NCBI RefSeq assembly: GCF_029227915.1
Contig: NC_079882.1
Location: forward strand, 24,249,001 to 24,313,000
Length of the DNA stretch: 64,000 bases
Direction: 5' to 3'
DNA from: Hydractinia symbiolongicarpus
Lineage: Eukaryota; Cnidaria; Hydrozoa; Anthoathecata; Hydractiniidae
The notes beneath the pieces are model-generated. The model did no database searches, had not been told where the DNA came from, and saw only the letters and a program-made list of their open reading frames with translations. Position numbers and translations under genes: made by a program. Shown here in pieces: positions 1 to 13,300 of the stretch (its first letter is position 1; the number at the start of each line of letters is the position of its first letter).

Positions 1-24
1 ACGTAGAAGGAACTACCTTATACG

Positions 25-100
25 GTTGATTAAGCCCCCGGGGGCTTATTTTTAAAAGGAGTTTTGGGGGAGAGGGGGCTTATTTGGAATCAAGATAAGA
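25..100. repeat. GGGGGCTTATT-type terminal repeat of a DNA transposon
   Basis: Two close copies of the motif GGGGGCTTATTT occur at about 41-52 and 75-86, and the first is preceded by its own complement (TTAAGCCCCC at 31-40). I read this as the terminal/subterminal part of the pogo-like element that follows, because short G-rich repeats of this kind often lie at the ends of such elements. That link is inference. A related GGGGCTTAATTG string sits at about 502-513, on the other side of the coding remnant. Confidence 0.45.
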
Positions 101-149
101 ATCCAGGAATTAAGAATCCAGTTTACAAAGTGCTGCCAGGCGGAGGTTT

Positions 150-520
150 CAAATTCCCGCCATCGGTTACTTGATGAATTCTGACGGTTTCAAACCATTC
201 ATCGTATTTCTCTGTGCAATATGCTTTAAACGGCTTGTTCTAACTAACAGCCGGCGCCTGAATATATTAGTGCAACCTCCAGGGACCAAAACGGTGTCAA
301 TCTTTTTAGCTTTAAGAGATGCTCCGACAACTGGCATTAAATGACACTCATATGTATCCCAAGCTAACAATCTGCGTTTAAAGTTGAACTGTCCGAGAAC
401 AGTATTTGTACAACTAACTGTTAGATCGGTATTCATCCCATCCGTTTGTCGAGGAAACTATTACGCACCCTAACTTTGAATTGGATATTATAACCACGAG
501 TGGGGCTTAATTGATCATTT
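150..520 (-). pseudogene. Remnant of a pogo/Tigger-type DDE transposase
   Basis: The open frame at 167-436 on the minus strand reads LLAWDTYECHL, then KKIDTVLVPGGCT. This matches the pattern of the second catalytic Asp block of DDE_1 (pogo/Tigger/jerky) transposases, in which a hydrophobic run ending in WD-x-(F/Y)-x-x-H is followed by a short Lys-rich stretch and a VPGG(C/L)T motif. After the PGGCT block the expected conserved continuation is lost, which suggests a frameshift. Only about 90 codons remain, against roughly 400-550 for a full transposase, and the helix-turn-helix part is absent. This is a dead fragment of a Tc1/mariner-superfamily element at the window edge. Recognition rests on motif pattern, without a search. 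Confidence 0.6.
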
Positions 521-680
521 ACGGTATTTCAATACTTTGTATCCAACCAATATTTTAGAGTAAAATGAAGCGAAAGAAAGCAAACTATATTGGTTGAGAA
601 GGACGACCTTGTGCCCCTTACCCCAAGTCTCGTGCTTAAACATGTCTTTTTCCTTCTTCATCACTATCTGCTTACTTTCA

Positions 681-755
681 TCACGGCAACCTCGTCCCCA
701 GGGCTTGTTATATTTGGAACATCCTAACAAGCCCTGGGGACGAGGTTGTCGTCAC
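681..755. mobile_element. Small foldback (hairpin) element
   Basis: Positions 681-710 and 726-755 are nearly perfect reverse complements of about 30 bases, separated by a 15-base AT-rich loop. Each arm carries the core CCTCGTCCCCAGGGC. This is the structure of a minimal foldback MITE. The terminal core CCTGGGACGAGGTTG appears again at about 6477-6491, at the edge of a second foldback element, so the two may belong to one family. No coding capacity. Confidence 0.65.
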
Positions 756-759
756 GGAT

Positions 760-3700
760 CAATACACAAGCAGAAAACCGATCGTTTATAAACAAAGTAT
801 AGGAATCGAATAAATCCTTGCTTCTTTGGTCATTTTGCGCATGCCCTTATTTGTAGCTACACAAGATACTTATCTGAATCCTGCACGGGAAGACGAAAGA
901 CAGCCTTAAAAAGGCGTAGGTTTTTACAAAATAATTTACGAGGATGATTTAGTTTCGAAAAGTTTCAAAATCCGTAATAAATAACTCAAATTTAAAAAAA
1001 ACTTTCCCAATTGGCTACGCTTTTTTTGTGAAAGAAAGAACATGTTTTGTTTTTTAAATTTTAGGCGCTCGATTGCTAGCAAAATGGTAGTTTTTAAACT
1101 CAATTAGGCCAGCCTTAGAAGTGAGTGACTTAAAAATTTAAAAAGACAAAAAAAGAGAATGAGATGGATGCGATCACTGGCATTTGGAATTGTGTATGAT
1201 AGACTCATGTAACATATAATTTACACGCCTTTATTAGAAAAAAAATTTTGGTACGAAGAAAATTTCTTAACAAGACCCGATTTTGGACCCAGATGGATGG
1301 ATTATTGAGAGTCTTTTGTACTTTGTTGTGAAGTTTTCGAATGACAAATAACTACTGAATCAGTAGAATAAGCGAACAGATAGTAACTTAGTCTGGAGGT
1401 GCAACGAGACTGCCGCTGTGTATTTGAACAAACAAGACACTTTCATTTGGTTAAACAATGTATTCTGAGAAGAGTTTGTTACTATACAACAGTGTTAAAC
1501 ATACAATGCTGAAAGACTGCAAATGAAAAATTTTGAAATGTGTGAACGTTTTAGAAGAGGGCGTACATGTATACGTGTGTGTTCTGAAAATACAGTTGTA
1601 TCCGATTTGTTAAACAATGTATTTTATCGCCCTTTTCTTTCGATGGTTGCTCATATTATGTTTTAAGTCGTAAGCCAGTCGGTAGTACGATTTTCTAACT
1701 TTGTCCCTTAAAAGTTTGAAAAACTGGGATTCGACTGGTAACTCCAATGGATCTAGCACCAGGTATGAATAACTGATAGAACTAAAGCCTTGTCATCTGA
1801 GAATAAATTTACAATTTTATGGGTTTTTTTTATTCCAGATGGTGATGTTGCTCAGGTGTTAAGCTTTAAGGTGGTAATAGACTTTTAGAGCAGGAAAAGC
1901 GCATACAAAATAAGAACAACAATTTTTCTATAATTTTATCCCTTGACCAAAATTTTAGCATAAACAGAAATATTTTCGAGACAAAAAGAAATAAAACTAA
2001 ACAGAGTAAATGGACCATAAAACCTTTGAGTTGAGCATTTTGTCCTTAGCAACGGTTGCTATGAAAACAAAAATTATTGTTCTTCTTGGATACGGAGTTC
2101 TAAGAATAACAATATGTGAAATCCTCAACTTGTATCATATGTTGTTTTGGAGTTCTAGAAAAAACCTATTTTCGTTTCGTACCAACCATCCTTTATGTTA
2201 TCTTTACTGTATGGCTTTACTAAAGAACAAAGAATAAATGCTTTATAAAGCAATACTAAAAAAATAACAGTAAAGTATTAGAAACACAAATAAGTAGAAA
2301 TTCGAGCAACACATCCACTTCTCATCAAAAACAGCTATCCTTAAAAAATGCTTATTTTATTCCGTGACAACAACACACGAAATTTGGCGAATTTAAAACA
2401 TGGTTTACACATGGAGCTTATATTAAATCCTAACGTTTGACAATGAAAGTGTCCCAGTAGTGCAATAACACTAGGGTGCAACACGGTCTAAATATGGCTA
2501 GTAAGTACATCTGAAAATTCAAACACAAACCTCCTTCTACAAAATGTTCATTATATCTTTATAAACCTAAAATTAGAGCCTAAACCGTTTAGAGTTGGTC
2601 TGCAATTTCGAGGATTATTTTCATGCAAAAATGTCAAATTTAAAATATTTACAATTTGTACTTAAAATTTGGGCCTATTAAGTGTTGTTCACGTGCATTC
2701 GACTAAATGGACACGGTAAGCATTTTATGTTCTGTGAAAATACGACATAGGAGAATTACCTTCTAAAATGACGGCTCATTATATAAATTTTTCCACCTAA
2801 AAGCAGGTTGCCATTTTCGTGTTCGTTGCCAAATTCGAATGTTTTAACTGGTCATGCGCGTTAGAATTCTTTTCTTCCTGCGGTGCTTCTATTTTCGGAA
2901 CCGACTTCCTCGTTGTTAACAACATACATTTTCAACCACCAATCACAATGTCGAAAACACTGCTATCATGGAAATTTTTTATATTAAGTGAGGTTCAAAT
3001 GTCGAGTACTGGGTGCAGGAACATTGCAGTTAAACATACCTTTTTCAACTCTGTTCGCATAATTTTGATCTTTATGGAATCCATGGAAATGATGTTTTAT
3101 TCACAATAATTTTTGGGTTAATTTCTGATTACGCTAATTGGTTTATTAGAAGGGACATGCTGATTTTTCTTCATAAATTTTCTTTGATGAAGATGGCAGT
3201 TTAAATTTTTTTCAGGACGGAAAAGTTACTAACATTAATTCTACAATAATCTCTTACTATGCTAAAGGCTAAAATACACGATAAATTATCGTTTATAATG
3301 GCCTTATACCACGCATTGACCTACATTGAATGGTTGAAAAGTAAACTTCCACAGCTACCAATTTCTTAATGGTTATAATGTGAAACAAAACAAATTCCAA
3401 ATTTTCATGGAACAGATATTTTTGAGAGGTAGTAAATAACAAAATGTAAGAAACCATTCACCTTAACTGTTTTTTATACTTAATATATATATTTTCTATA
3501 CTGTAGTTTTGTGAACATAATCCTAGGTTTTAGTATGGCATACGATAGCTTTAATGGGTAATGTTACCAAAATAGTGGGGGAATATTTTGCAGCTAGACG
3601 AGAAAAGATGAGGAAAATAGAATGATGCTCTGAGAAAGAAACACAGACATGAATTGACTTCACCAAATAAAAAATTGACACCACTGAAAAATTTCTCAAA

Positions 3701-4312
3701 AAAATCATCTATACTTTCAAAACTAGTTATGGCCCACGAATCACGATGAGGAAGACTACACGTTAAAACGATTCCACAGAAATCGTTCTAAGCTGGAATG
3801 GTCTGCTACAAAATACAAATTCTAAATCGATAATAAATTATGAACTAAGAAAAAATGTCTAAACGGTGGTTAACAAATACTACACTTTTTCTATAAAATT
3901 TAAAAGGAGCTAATAAAATTCTGAACTTCTGCCAACATTTCTAAAAACTTTAAGAACTTTCTAACTCGCAAACAATATAATCAAAACTATCTGCTACCCC
4001 TCACTGAATGTAGCTACCAAATAAGACTAAATGAATAATCTGGAGAGCTGCGTAGATTATATGTGCGATGGTAAATCGCACCAATTAAAAATAGTTTTCC
4101 AAGATCCAGTAGATCTGGCTGTGATACCAGTTGAAGTCACTAAAAAAATGAAAAAAGTCATTAATTTAGTTGCATAGTGAATTTAGTTACAATGGGCATC
4201 TCAATACTTTTGACTTTTTGTAAAACATGGTACTTGATACACAAATAATAAAAGCCTGGCCTCCCCACTTTAAATTTCAGACAAATACAAGTTTAGTTGA
4301 GCAGAAGGTATT
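760..4312. other. Intergenic AT-rich DNA, no supported feature
   Basis: I see no exon with convincing codon pattern and splice sites, no RNA gene and no clear mobile element here. The open frames at 2010-2237 and 2819-3109 are short, hydrophobic and without motif, as expected of chance frames in AT-rich DNA. The lower part (from about 4000) may contain the 3' untranslated region of the minus-strand gene that ends near 4313. No polyadenylation signal was located with confidence. Confidence 0.5.
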
Positions 4313-7300
4313 TCAAGTGCCATCTAAACAGCATTGATCTAAACTGTCATATGATGAACATATTCACATAGTCGTGTCTAACTGAGAAATAACTTTGATA
4401 TGATTGAATAAACAACATGACAAGACATACTAGCGAACGTTTTGCTTCCAACTTCCATACGAGAATATTGCATTGGAAACATCTCTTCATTTCGTCTTTC
4501 ATCAACATACACGCAATTAGGTAGAAGTATTTTATCTCTATACAAATGACCAGAATCATTCGTGTTTTCGTATTGCCTCGGAGAAACAGAAAACCATTGA
4601 TTTCCAGCAGGTTCATACATGATGTAGGCAGAATCCAACGTCGAGTAGCCATATATCCTTCCATTTCTCATATCTTCACCAATGATTATATCAAGACGAG
4701 GGTTAGTTTCTAAACAAAAACCAAGGCTACCTGAACGTTGCAAAGTATACTCATCAAAACAATCAATAAATTAAAAACTTTTATCAGAAGAATAGAACAC
4801 TAATGTGTAACCATCACATTTTGAACACAACTTCATACCTATCCAAGTGTCTCCCCTATCTTTCGATTGAAGACAACCATAAGGACTAAAAAGAAAAAGA
4901 AAGAGAAACTACGACAGACAGATGATCGAAAACGCCATGGGAAAACTCCACGGGAATTCGCCTATCTCACACATTTTTTGTATCGTTATTTCGTTCCTCC
5001 TTGTTCGCCTGTTACCACGAAGTAATAAAATTACTTAGCGAAAAAGCTGCGGTGTTGCCATCTTTAACAGCGTTGTCGGGGCGTCTTCATATCGGAAGCT
5101 ACGTTGCGTTTGCATTAAATGAAAGAGCGGTAAGGTGACCTCCCACACTTTCTTTTATAAAAAAAAGAAAATTCATGTAATTCTGAAAAAAATAATCACT
5201 TAAATAGTTACCTTACGCTCTGATATCTCATGCAGGCAAACATTACATCCGAAATATTCGCATAAAACAATGCTCTACAATAGGTATCTAAAATGAATCA
5301 AGAAAAAAATGTAAAAACGCTACTATAAAAAAACAAGTTAATATAAATGAATGAATGAATGAATGAATATATGAATGAATATATGAATGGACGGATGGAT
5401 GGATAGATGGATGAGTGAATAATTATAATAAATTATAATATACCTGGTATATCGAATTCTTTAAAATCTGAAGTTAGATATGACCCACGTTTGTCTTGCA
5501 CCCAGGCGTCTCTGGCTAAAATTAAGACTAGGATATTTTAATGATTTGGGGCGAAAAGATTTTGATTTCCTCAAGTTTCTCAAAATTACGCGAAGATAAG
5601 AAAGGAGAACATTGTTTAGTTACTTGACACAAAATGCACCTCTACCAAAATTAAGCTTGCAAGGAATACAACGACACGATATCGTGTACACTGAATGCAT
5701 TTTCACGTTTATAGCGATTTAGTTAAAACCAAATAGTTTTTGTAAAAAAATTATCAATTCGAACTGAATGGCTTGCTTACAAGTCTGATAACAATGCAGA
5801 AGCAAATAACTACATTAGGCATTGAAACGGTTAAATATCACCCTAATTAAATTTGCCATACAGTAACAGGTGTACCCATCTCCAATGTATGGTGATTTAC
5901 AAGAACAATAATAGGAGCCAACGGTATTAATGCACTCTCCACGACCATCCGCACAACCTACGGGTCCAGAACACTCATTTTTATCTAAAAATAATTTTTA
6001 GGCTTATTATGGAAATAAATTCTTTTTTGGGGGGCATACCATTTGAGTTATATTGTAGAAATATTTAATGTTAAATAAAAGTTTTTAAAAGCTGAAAATA
6101 TATAAATTATGTTTATAAAAAACGTAAAAGTCCTGTATAAATTCCTTGCTGAATTTCCGGTCCTTTGAACTTCCTTACTGAATTAAATTAAGACTTTGCC
6201 TAATTGGGACGCTTGATAATTGGGATTTTCTATTAGTCAGATCCATATTTTTGGTCCCAACAACAACAAAAATCCACTTAAATAGAATTCAAATGTAATG
6301 ATTTTCGTAGTAGGAGAGAAAAGTTTGAATTCGTAGCTTTTACCTGTTATTTCATTTCATTGAAAATAACGTTAAAAATGTCCCGAGGGCATCTTTATAT
6401 TTTTGATACCTGGACGGCAATACGAACATGTTTATGTTCGTATGGCCGTTCTGATGTCAGAAAAGATACAAGATGTCCTGGGACGAGGTTGTTTCTGCAT
6501 CTTTAGTTTGTTACTAAAACTGGGACCTATTAACCTCATTTGTCAAAATCCCACTTACAAGGAGAAGATTCGGTTAATTGAGACATTTGCTTAGTGGGGT
6601 CGATTCGGTGCCTTGAGAGTTCCACTTAACCTGAGTATATTGTAGTTAAACCGGGCTTAAAATTTTAAGTATAGATTTTACTAACCATGAATGTAAAACA
6701 TTCTCAAATAAGATGGATCAAAATGGCCATAACGAGAACCGTCAACTTCTTTAACAAGACCTTGACAAGCAAACTTTGCTGTGCAGTACATCATGCCTGT
6801 CTTCTCAAAACAACTCAGAGTGTCATGAAGCTGGTTAACATTTTGAAAGTTGATATGTAATGTGATCACATTTTGTCCATTCGCAAAATATATATTTTTA
6901 GTTGTGAAAGCAGTGTAGAGAGGCTTTGTGACATCACTACCAATTTTTATATCTTTTCCTAACTCCATGATATGGAGATGTTGATAGTAGTAAGGGCGAC
7001 CATGAGTCACACAATCGTAGGAGATAGGAGTAAATGAAACAGGGTTTTCAAGAAATATTTCTTCGTAAATACTAGTGAATGCCAGCACAGCTAGCATCGC
7101 TAAAAATTAAAAACAACAACAAAAGATAAACTCTAGATCATTCTCTTTAGAAAAGTGGCTATTTTTTTAAAAATTTTAGTTATGTTAAAAAAAAAGTTTT
7201 TTTATATAATTCACACAAAAACATATTGAAACAACTTTTAAGGCTTTGACCAATTTGCTAAATTAAAACAGTTTTAACAGCAAAAACATCGAGAGCATAG

Positions 7301-10300
7301 AAACACAACCGTAAACGCTCTCTTTAGGAACAAACTATAAAAGAACACTGAAATGGTCCTGTAAACTTCAAAACTAAAAATTAAGAGGAAAATTAAGAAC
7401 AATTTAGGAACATTTTACCGTTTCAAATTAAAAAAGTTAAGAATATTCAAAGTTCCTTTACGCAAAAAAATTGATTTGCACTTTTATAGTCTCTGGTATG
7501 ACTCAGCCGGGGTTTAACCCCAAGAGATTCCGTACTGGAGGCGAATGCCCAACCACAAAACTATTTCACATGCGTCATTATTTTTGAAATAAAAAGGAAA
7601 CACTACTCAATACGTTTATAGATAGAGAGTATTCGAAGTTTAAAATCATTTCATTTGAATAATTGTTTCTATAGTGACGTCAGAATTTCCTGCTAAAAAG
7701 TATTCCCACTTATAGTTTCTACATGGAGAATACCGCCATGGTTTTTAGTTCTTATTTCGTTTAATATTTACCCGTGTTAATAAGGTTATTCGTGTCAAAA
7801 TTTGTTAACATAAGCAAATGGCGCCCGATAAAAAGTTTCACTGACGAAATTGGCGCCCAATAAAAAGTTTTCCATACACAATTGGCGCCCGATAAGAAGT
7901 TTCACTTACGCAAATGACATCCTCCCAGAGTAACATCAAAACAAAATTGCTGAGAACGAGCTTGTTTGGGAATGATTTTAATTTCAGTCGCTTCTAACCA
8001 CGGATTAAAATAAAGTATCGGTAAATTAGCCATATTTGAAAGAGTTGGCAAAATCTATAAGTAAATATAAATACAAAATAAATAAAGACGAAGGAAAACT
8101 AAGAGAGCGTTAAAACACAGCTATTGCTTAGATCTGATGTTTTTACTAAATTACAAAGGGTAGTGTCCAAAAGCATTTTCTCGAAGCATATAATCGAAGG
8201 CGGCTTTTATTAAAAAAATATTTTTATCAATTTTTTTATATAGAATTCAAAACTGATATTTCAAAAAAAAATGTCAATAACCATCGTCTTCCTTTTTATC
8301 AATTAAAAACAAACTAAGAAAAAATGAAAAAAGCGCAGTATTTCTTTATATGGTATTAAACTGACTTAAAAAGTACGATGCTAAACAGATATCTCGCATA
8401 GTTATTAATTCCTTAGCAGCCAATAAAGCATCAAATTTTAGGATAAAATATACTTTTTAAATCAAAAAAATCAATTTGTAAATCAAAATATAAAATGATT
8501 CAAACAATAACCTCACTGTAACGTATGCAGTTAATTTCACAATATAGATATACATCTAAAGCTAGAATTCTGTTCCAGTCTTACAAAAATTGGAAAAGGT
8601 GATTTCGCCGATGCTTAATAGCAAGTATAATGGCTTTTTCGATTACAAAACCCCTGGGTTTTTTATGATGTACAAGTCTTATTTATAATGTTAGATATGA
8701 AATAAAATGATGTTACTTAAACTATGAACTTCCACGAGTGACAATTATCATAGCTGCATGAGCCTGGAGATATTTAGACTGCTGGTTAAGGTAACAATAT
8801 AGTGTTAAGCCTTTTATACATCGATTTATGTAGGTAGACCAAACAATTTTTACCAGCTGTTATATTACAACTACAAGAAGTATGTGTGTGTGTATAGTAT
8901 TATGACTAACATCCTATTTTTTTTTTTTCTGATTAAATAAGATTGATAAAAGCATATTTGCGCATAAAGTTTATATCTGAATGTGTTTAATTAATTCATC
9001 CTTAACAAAACCAGAATAAAAACAACAACAATAACAACAACAACAGCAACAAAAAGAAGAAGAAGAAAGCATACTGTTTCAACTTCATTGTTTGGATAAT
9101 AAAACCAATTTGGGCTATCTTCTGTTTTATAATGCACTGAAATGGCAGACACTGGTGCACTTTCATCAAAATATAAATATAGAACTGTAAATGGTATTGG
9201 TCCAGATTTAATTGTAAAATATGGTGGAACATTCATCACTTGACAAAAAGAATTGCGCTTGTCACTTGTGCCATAACTATATAAACTGATCGATTCCCAA
9301 AAATCACAAACACCTAAAAATATAAACAAATCACATAATAACATAATAACATGTGTAACATTTAGCTAAAGCTTCACAAATTAATTGGGATAGGGTTTGA
9401 GTTTACAGTAGCAATCCAATTTAATCTGAGAGTAGAAAAATGAGTTCTTCTGCTTAAATAACTTGGTGTTACTTAATAGATAAAGTAATTGAAACAACAC
9501 AGTAAAAAAAAAAAAAAAAGGAAATAAAAAAGAAATTAAAAACATAACTAAAAATCTTTTCCAGAAAAGACTGGTTTAAATCTCAGGATATGTTTTTAGT
9601 GACAATATACAATTGAACATACACATGCTTAGTTTCCATTATCATAAAAATGAAACCCTTTTTAAAATGTCAATTGGTTGTTAAAAAAAGGTATCTATAA
9701 ATAGAAATATTTTTGGAACTTGTTACACCTTCCAAAGCCTGTTAATATACAAGCACCAGGGCTAGAAAAAATTCTGATGCATACGCCTAGATACGCCTAC
9801 ATGAAGACCAATCAGAATTTGTTTCTCTCTTTTTTACTTCTCATTCGCTTAATGGGGTTCCTGTATTAAAAATGATATTTTAATTTGTTGTGGTAATAAA
9901 AAGCTGTTTATCAAGTCCTTTGAAATTTTTAAATAATCATTTTTGGTTCTCAAGTTTGTCAGGGATATTTAAAATCAAAATATTTATGATAATATAAGTA
10001 TGTCTTGTAAAATGCCGACATTACATTTCTACTTATTAATAAAGGTGAGATTTTTCTTAGACTACAAACTTTGATGTCACGATATCATCAAGAGCCACAC
10101 TGCTTAAAAGTTTTGATATTGTGTAACTAAGAATGCACAATATTTGAAGCAGTAATTTATCTTTACTACATTATTACATCAACAATGATGATGACATAAG
10201 GTTAGAAGGAAAACATTGAAACATACAAAAATGTCATTTCCAATGCAGGAATTCCTTCGAAATATAATGCTTTTATGTACAAAGATATTATTCATGACCA

Positions 10301-13300
10301 AATAACATTTACATAATGTTTAGAAAGCAATTCAATGCTTCTAACACTATTTTTTATGGTTCACTTTTAGATAGGAATGAAACCATTTGCTTATTTATTA
10401 GTATGCAATGTTGAATCTGAAAACAAACAATAAACAATAAATACAACAGTTCAATGTTCATTACTCTCTATCTCCCCCCAGTCATTAGGAGATGTGCAGT
10501 ATATAATGACGATTAAATGTATTAGTTCATAACATAGTCCTCGAAACGAGATGGTTGCCGACGTTCTCTTGTAGATCGACGAACCGGGGACGGATAAGGC
10601 GTTGACGAGGAGGTGGTCGGTACATCCAAACGGTTGTCAGCAGCTGGCTGGTCAGGACCAAAGTATGTGTCACTATCATGCGATGCTTGTGGAGGCGGAG
10701 TGTTGTCGGTCGGATTTGAGAGGGGTGGTGTAGATCCCTGTGGCAAGTCTTGAGTGGAGCGGCTGTCATCGATGGGTTGTTCCACAGCTTTAGAGGTGAT
10801 TGGCGGCCTAGAGGCTGGTGGGATTGATCGCCAGGCGTTCATAAGCTGGTCCAATGGTAAGTTTGGCCGAACAGGTGTGAATTTCCGAAGGAATTTACGG
10901 TTACGTAGTGTCACCCGTCTTGATCCATCAATTCGAACCACATATTGGTCATGCGGGCGAACTTCGATAATCGAGCCGGTTTTGTCCCATCGAAGAGGAT
11001 GGAGACCAGTCTGATTTTGGATTCGCACCTGATCTCCCACACAAAGTGGGTTCAACTGCTTAGAATACAGAGACAGTCTCTCAGCGATGGCCATATGACG
11101 ACGCCTTAGTGCCTTTTCGCGATCTTCAAGGACACTCACCCACGTAGGGTGGGGGAGGTATTTACCTGGCAAGATGGGTACGAAATCCTTGATGGGTCGT
11201 CCAAACAAACATATTGCAGGTGATAACTTGGTGGTTTGATTTGGCGTGTTTCTATATTGTAGCATGGCTTTTTGAAATGCGTCTGTGTCAAGGTTCCCAT
11301 CAGAACCAACATTATCCGTTAGCATACGTTTTACTGTTTTCACACCAACTTCAGCTCGACAATTGCTGTGTGGATACGCAACTGATGATATTCGGTGGTG
11401 GACACCCCAGTTACGCAGGAAAGTGGACGTGGAGGATGCACACAGCTCAGGTCCACCGTCTGAGGAGAATTCGTCCGGTATACCATAGGTTACAAATGTT
11501 CGGCGGAGGCAGTCGATTAATCCTTTCGCACCATTTCTAGCCTCCTCAACAATCGGCCAATTGGAGTATCGATCAATGCAGACAAGATAGTTGTGGCCGG
11601 CATAATGAAAGAAGTCGCCACAGATTTGCTGAAACGGATAATCAGGATATTGCAGAGGCTTCGGCGGAGCTGATGGTTGCGATGGAGCAATACGGTTGCA
11701 GCTTTGACATCCCTGACGTAACTTTACGATATCTGCAGATAGACCTGGCCAGAAGATGGAAAATTCGGCCCTCAAGTTCATCGATGTGACACCATGGTGT
11801 GCGGCATGAAGGCTGGATAGTATGTTAGGCCGTAGGCATGGAGGTATGATGACCCTGTCCTTGTAAAGTGCGACTCCATCAACAGTGGACAATTGATCGC
11901 GATATTGATGATATACCTGCAATTTCTGGGGCCACTCCGTCTGGTGTTCAGGTAAGCCAGACTCAATGGTATGAACTAGATCTCGCATTTCGACGTTGGC
12001 TGTAGTTGCTTGACGAACATCCTCCCAGGTTGTGGATTTAAGGGAATTCAATGCCGATGAAGCAGCTATAAACGAAATGTCGTCAGGTAATACCAGTTGT
12101 TCCGGAGACGGGTCGCCAGATGGATGGCGCGACAGAGCATCTGGAACTCGATTCTTCAGGCCAGGAATATGTTGCATGGTGAAACGATACCTCAGTGTGC
12201 GTTCTTTAAGATTCCGCAATCGGTTGTTAGGTATGTCTTCCAGGGATCTGTTTGTAAAGAGTCCGAGCAACGGCTTATGATCGACTGCAATGATTAGGTC
12301 CTTGCAACCCAAAACAAAATGTCGACACTTGTCCAACGCATGTGCAACGGCTAATGCCTCACCTTCAATTGGTGCATAACGGGACTCAGCTGGGTGAGTG
12401 AACCGACTGGCAACTAACACAACCTTCCAACCACTACGACAACAGAAGAGAGATTTCCCTTCACATAGGCAATGTTTTTGGAGCAGCCAAAAACCAACTC
12501 CGTTCTTTGACCAGTCTGTTGCTATACATGTGAGCCTTGACTTGTCAAATATGCGTACACCTTCCTCAATCTCACTTAAGATTTTTGATTTAGAGGCAGC
12601 AAATATTTCGTCGAGTTCATCGCTCCATTGAAACGAAGACTGAGGTTTCAGCAATTCGCGTAGGGGTAGCATTTTGTCCGTCATACTGAATGTGTATGCT
12701 ACTTGGTTGACCAGACCGAACCAGGAACGGATGTCTGTTATATTTTGCGGTACAGGAAAATCGGCAATGGCTCGCATAAGGCTTGGTGCTGGACGGACAT
12801 TGGTAGGGGTAACTTCAAACCCAGCAAACTCCACCACATCATGGGCAAATTTGAACTTTGAGGGATTTTGAATAATTCCGTTTTTCCCGCAAGTGTCCAA
12901 CCATTTGCAAGTGTGGAAGAAACATTTCTCGATATCGGTAGCCCATAAAAGAGAGTCATCGGTTACCTTGATTTTGTCGGGAAAGTCTGATACAATGGCG
13001 TCAAACCTTCGAGAATAACCATCTCCAGATGTAATGTAGCCCTGAGGTAGGGTACAATACCTGTAGCGACCCCACGGTGTGATGTAAGTTGTATAGTGGC
13101 GATCTTCCTTGCAAAGAGGAACGCTATGGTACCCATTCCAAGCATCTGATACAGTCTTCTTGGTGTGGTGAGGTACCGTGCGAACCTGATGGAATGGTGA
13201 CTGTGTGTGGTGAGTTTCTCTGGTAGCGTGTTTATTAAGAGCCTGAAAGTCAACACAGCGTCTCGGTTTGCCACTCTTTTTTGGACACACTACCATTCTG

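Noticed and set aside
2010-3109. Short plus-strand frames at 2010-2237 and 2819-3109
   Set aside because: No motif, no splice context and hydrophobic composition expected by chance.
4378-4430. Read-through end of exon 10 as the natural C-terminus
   Set aside because: A consensus donor GTATGT and an in-phase acceptor downstream make splicing somewhat more likely; kept as an alternative in the annotation.
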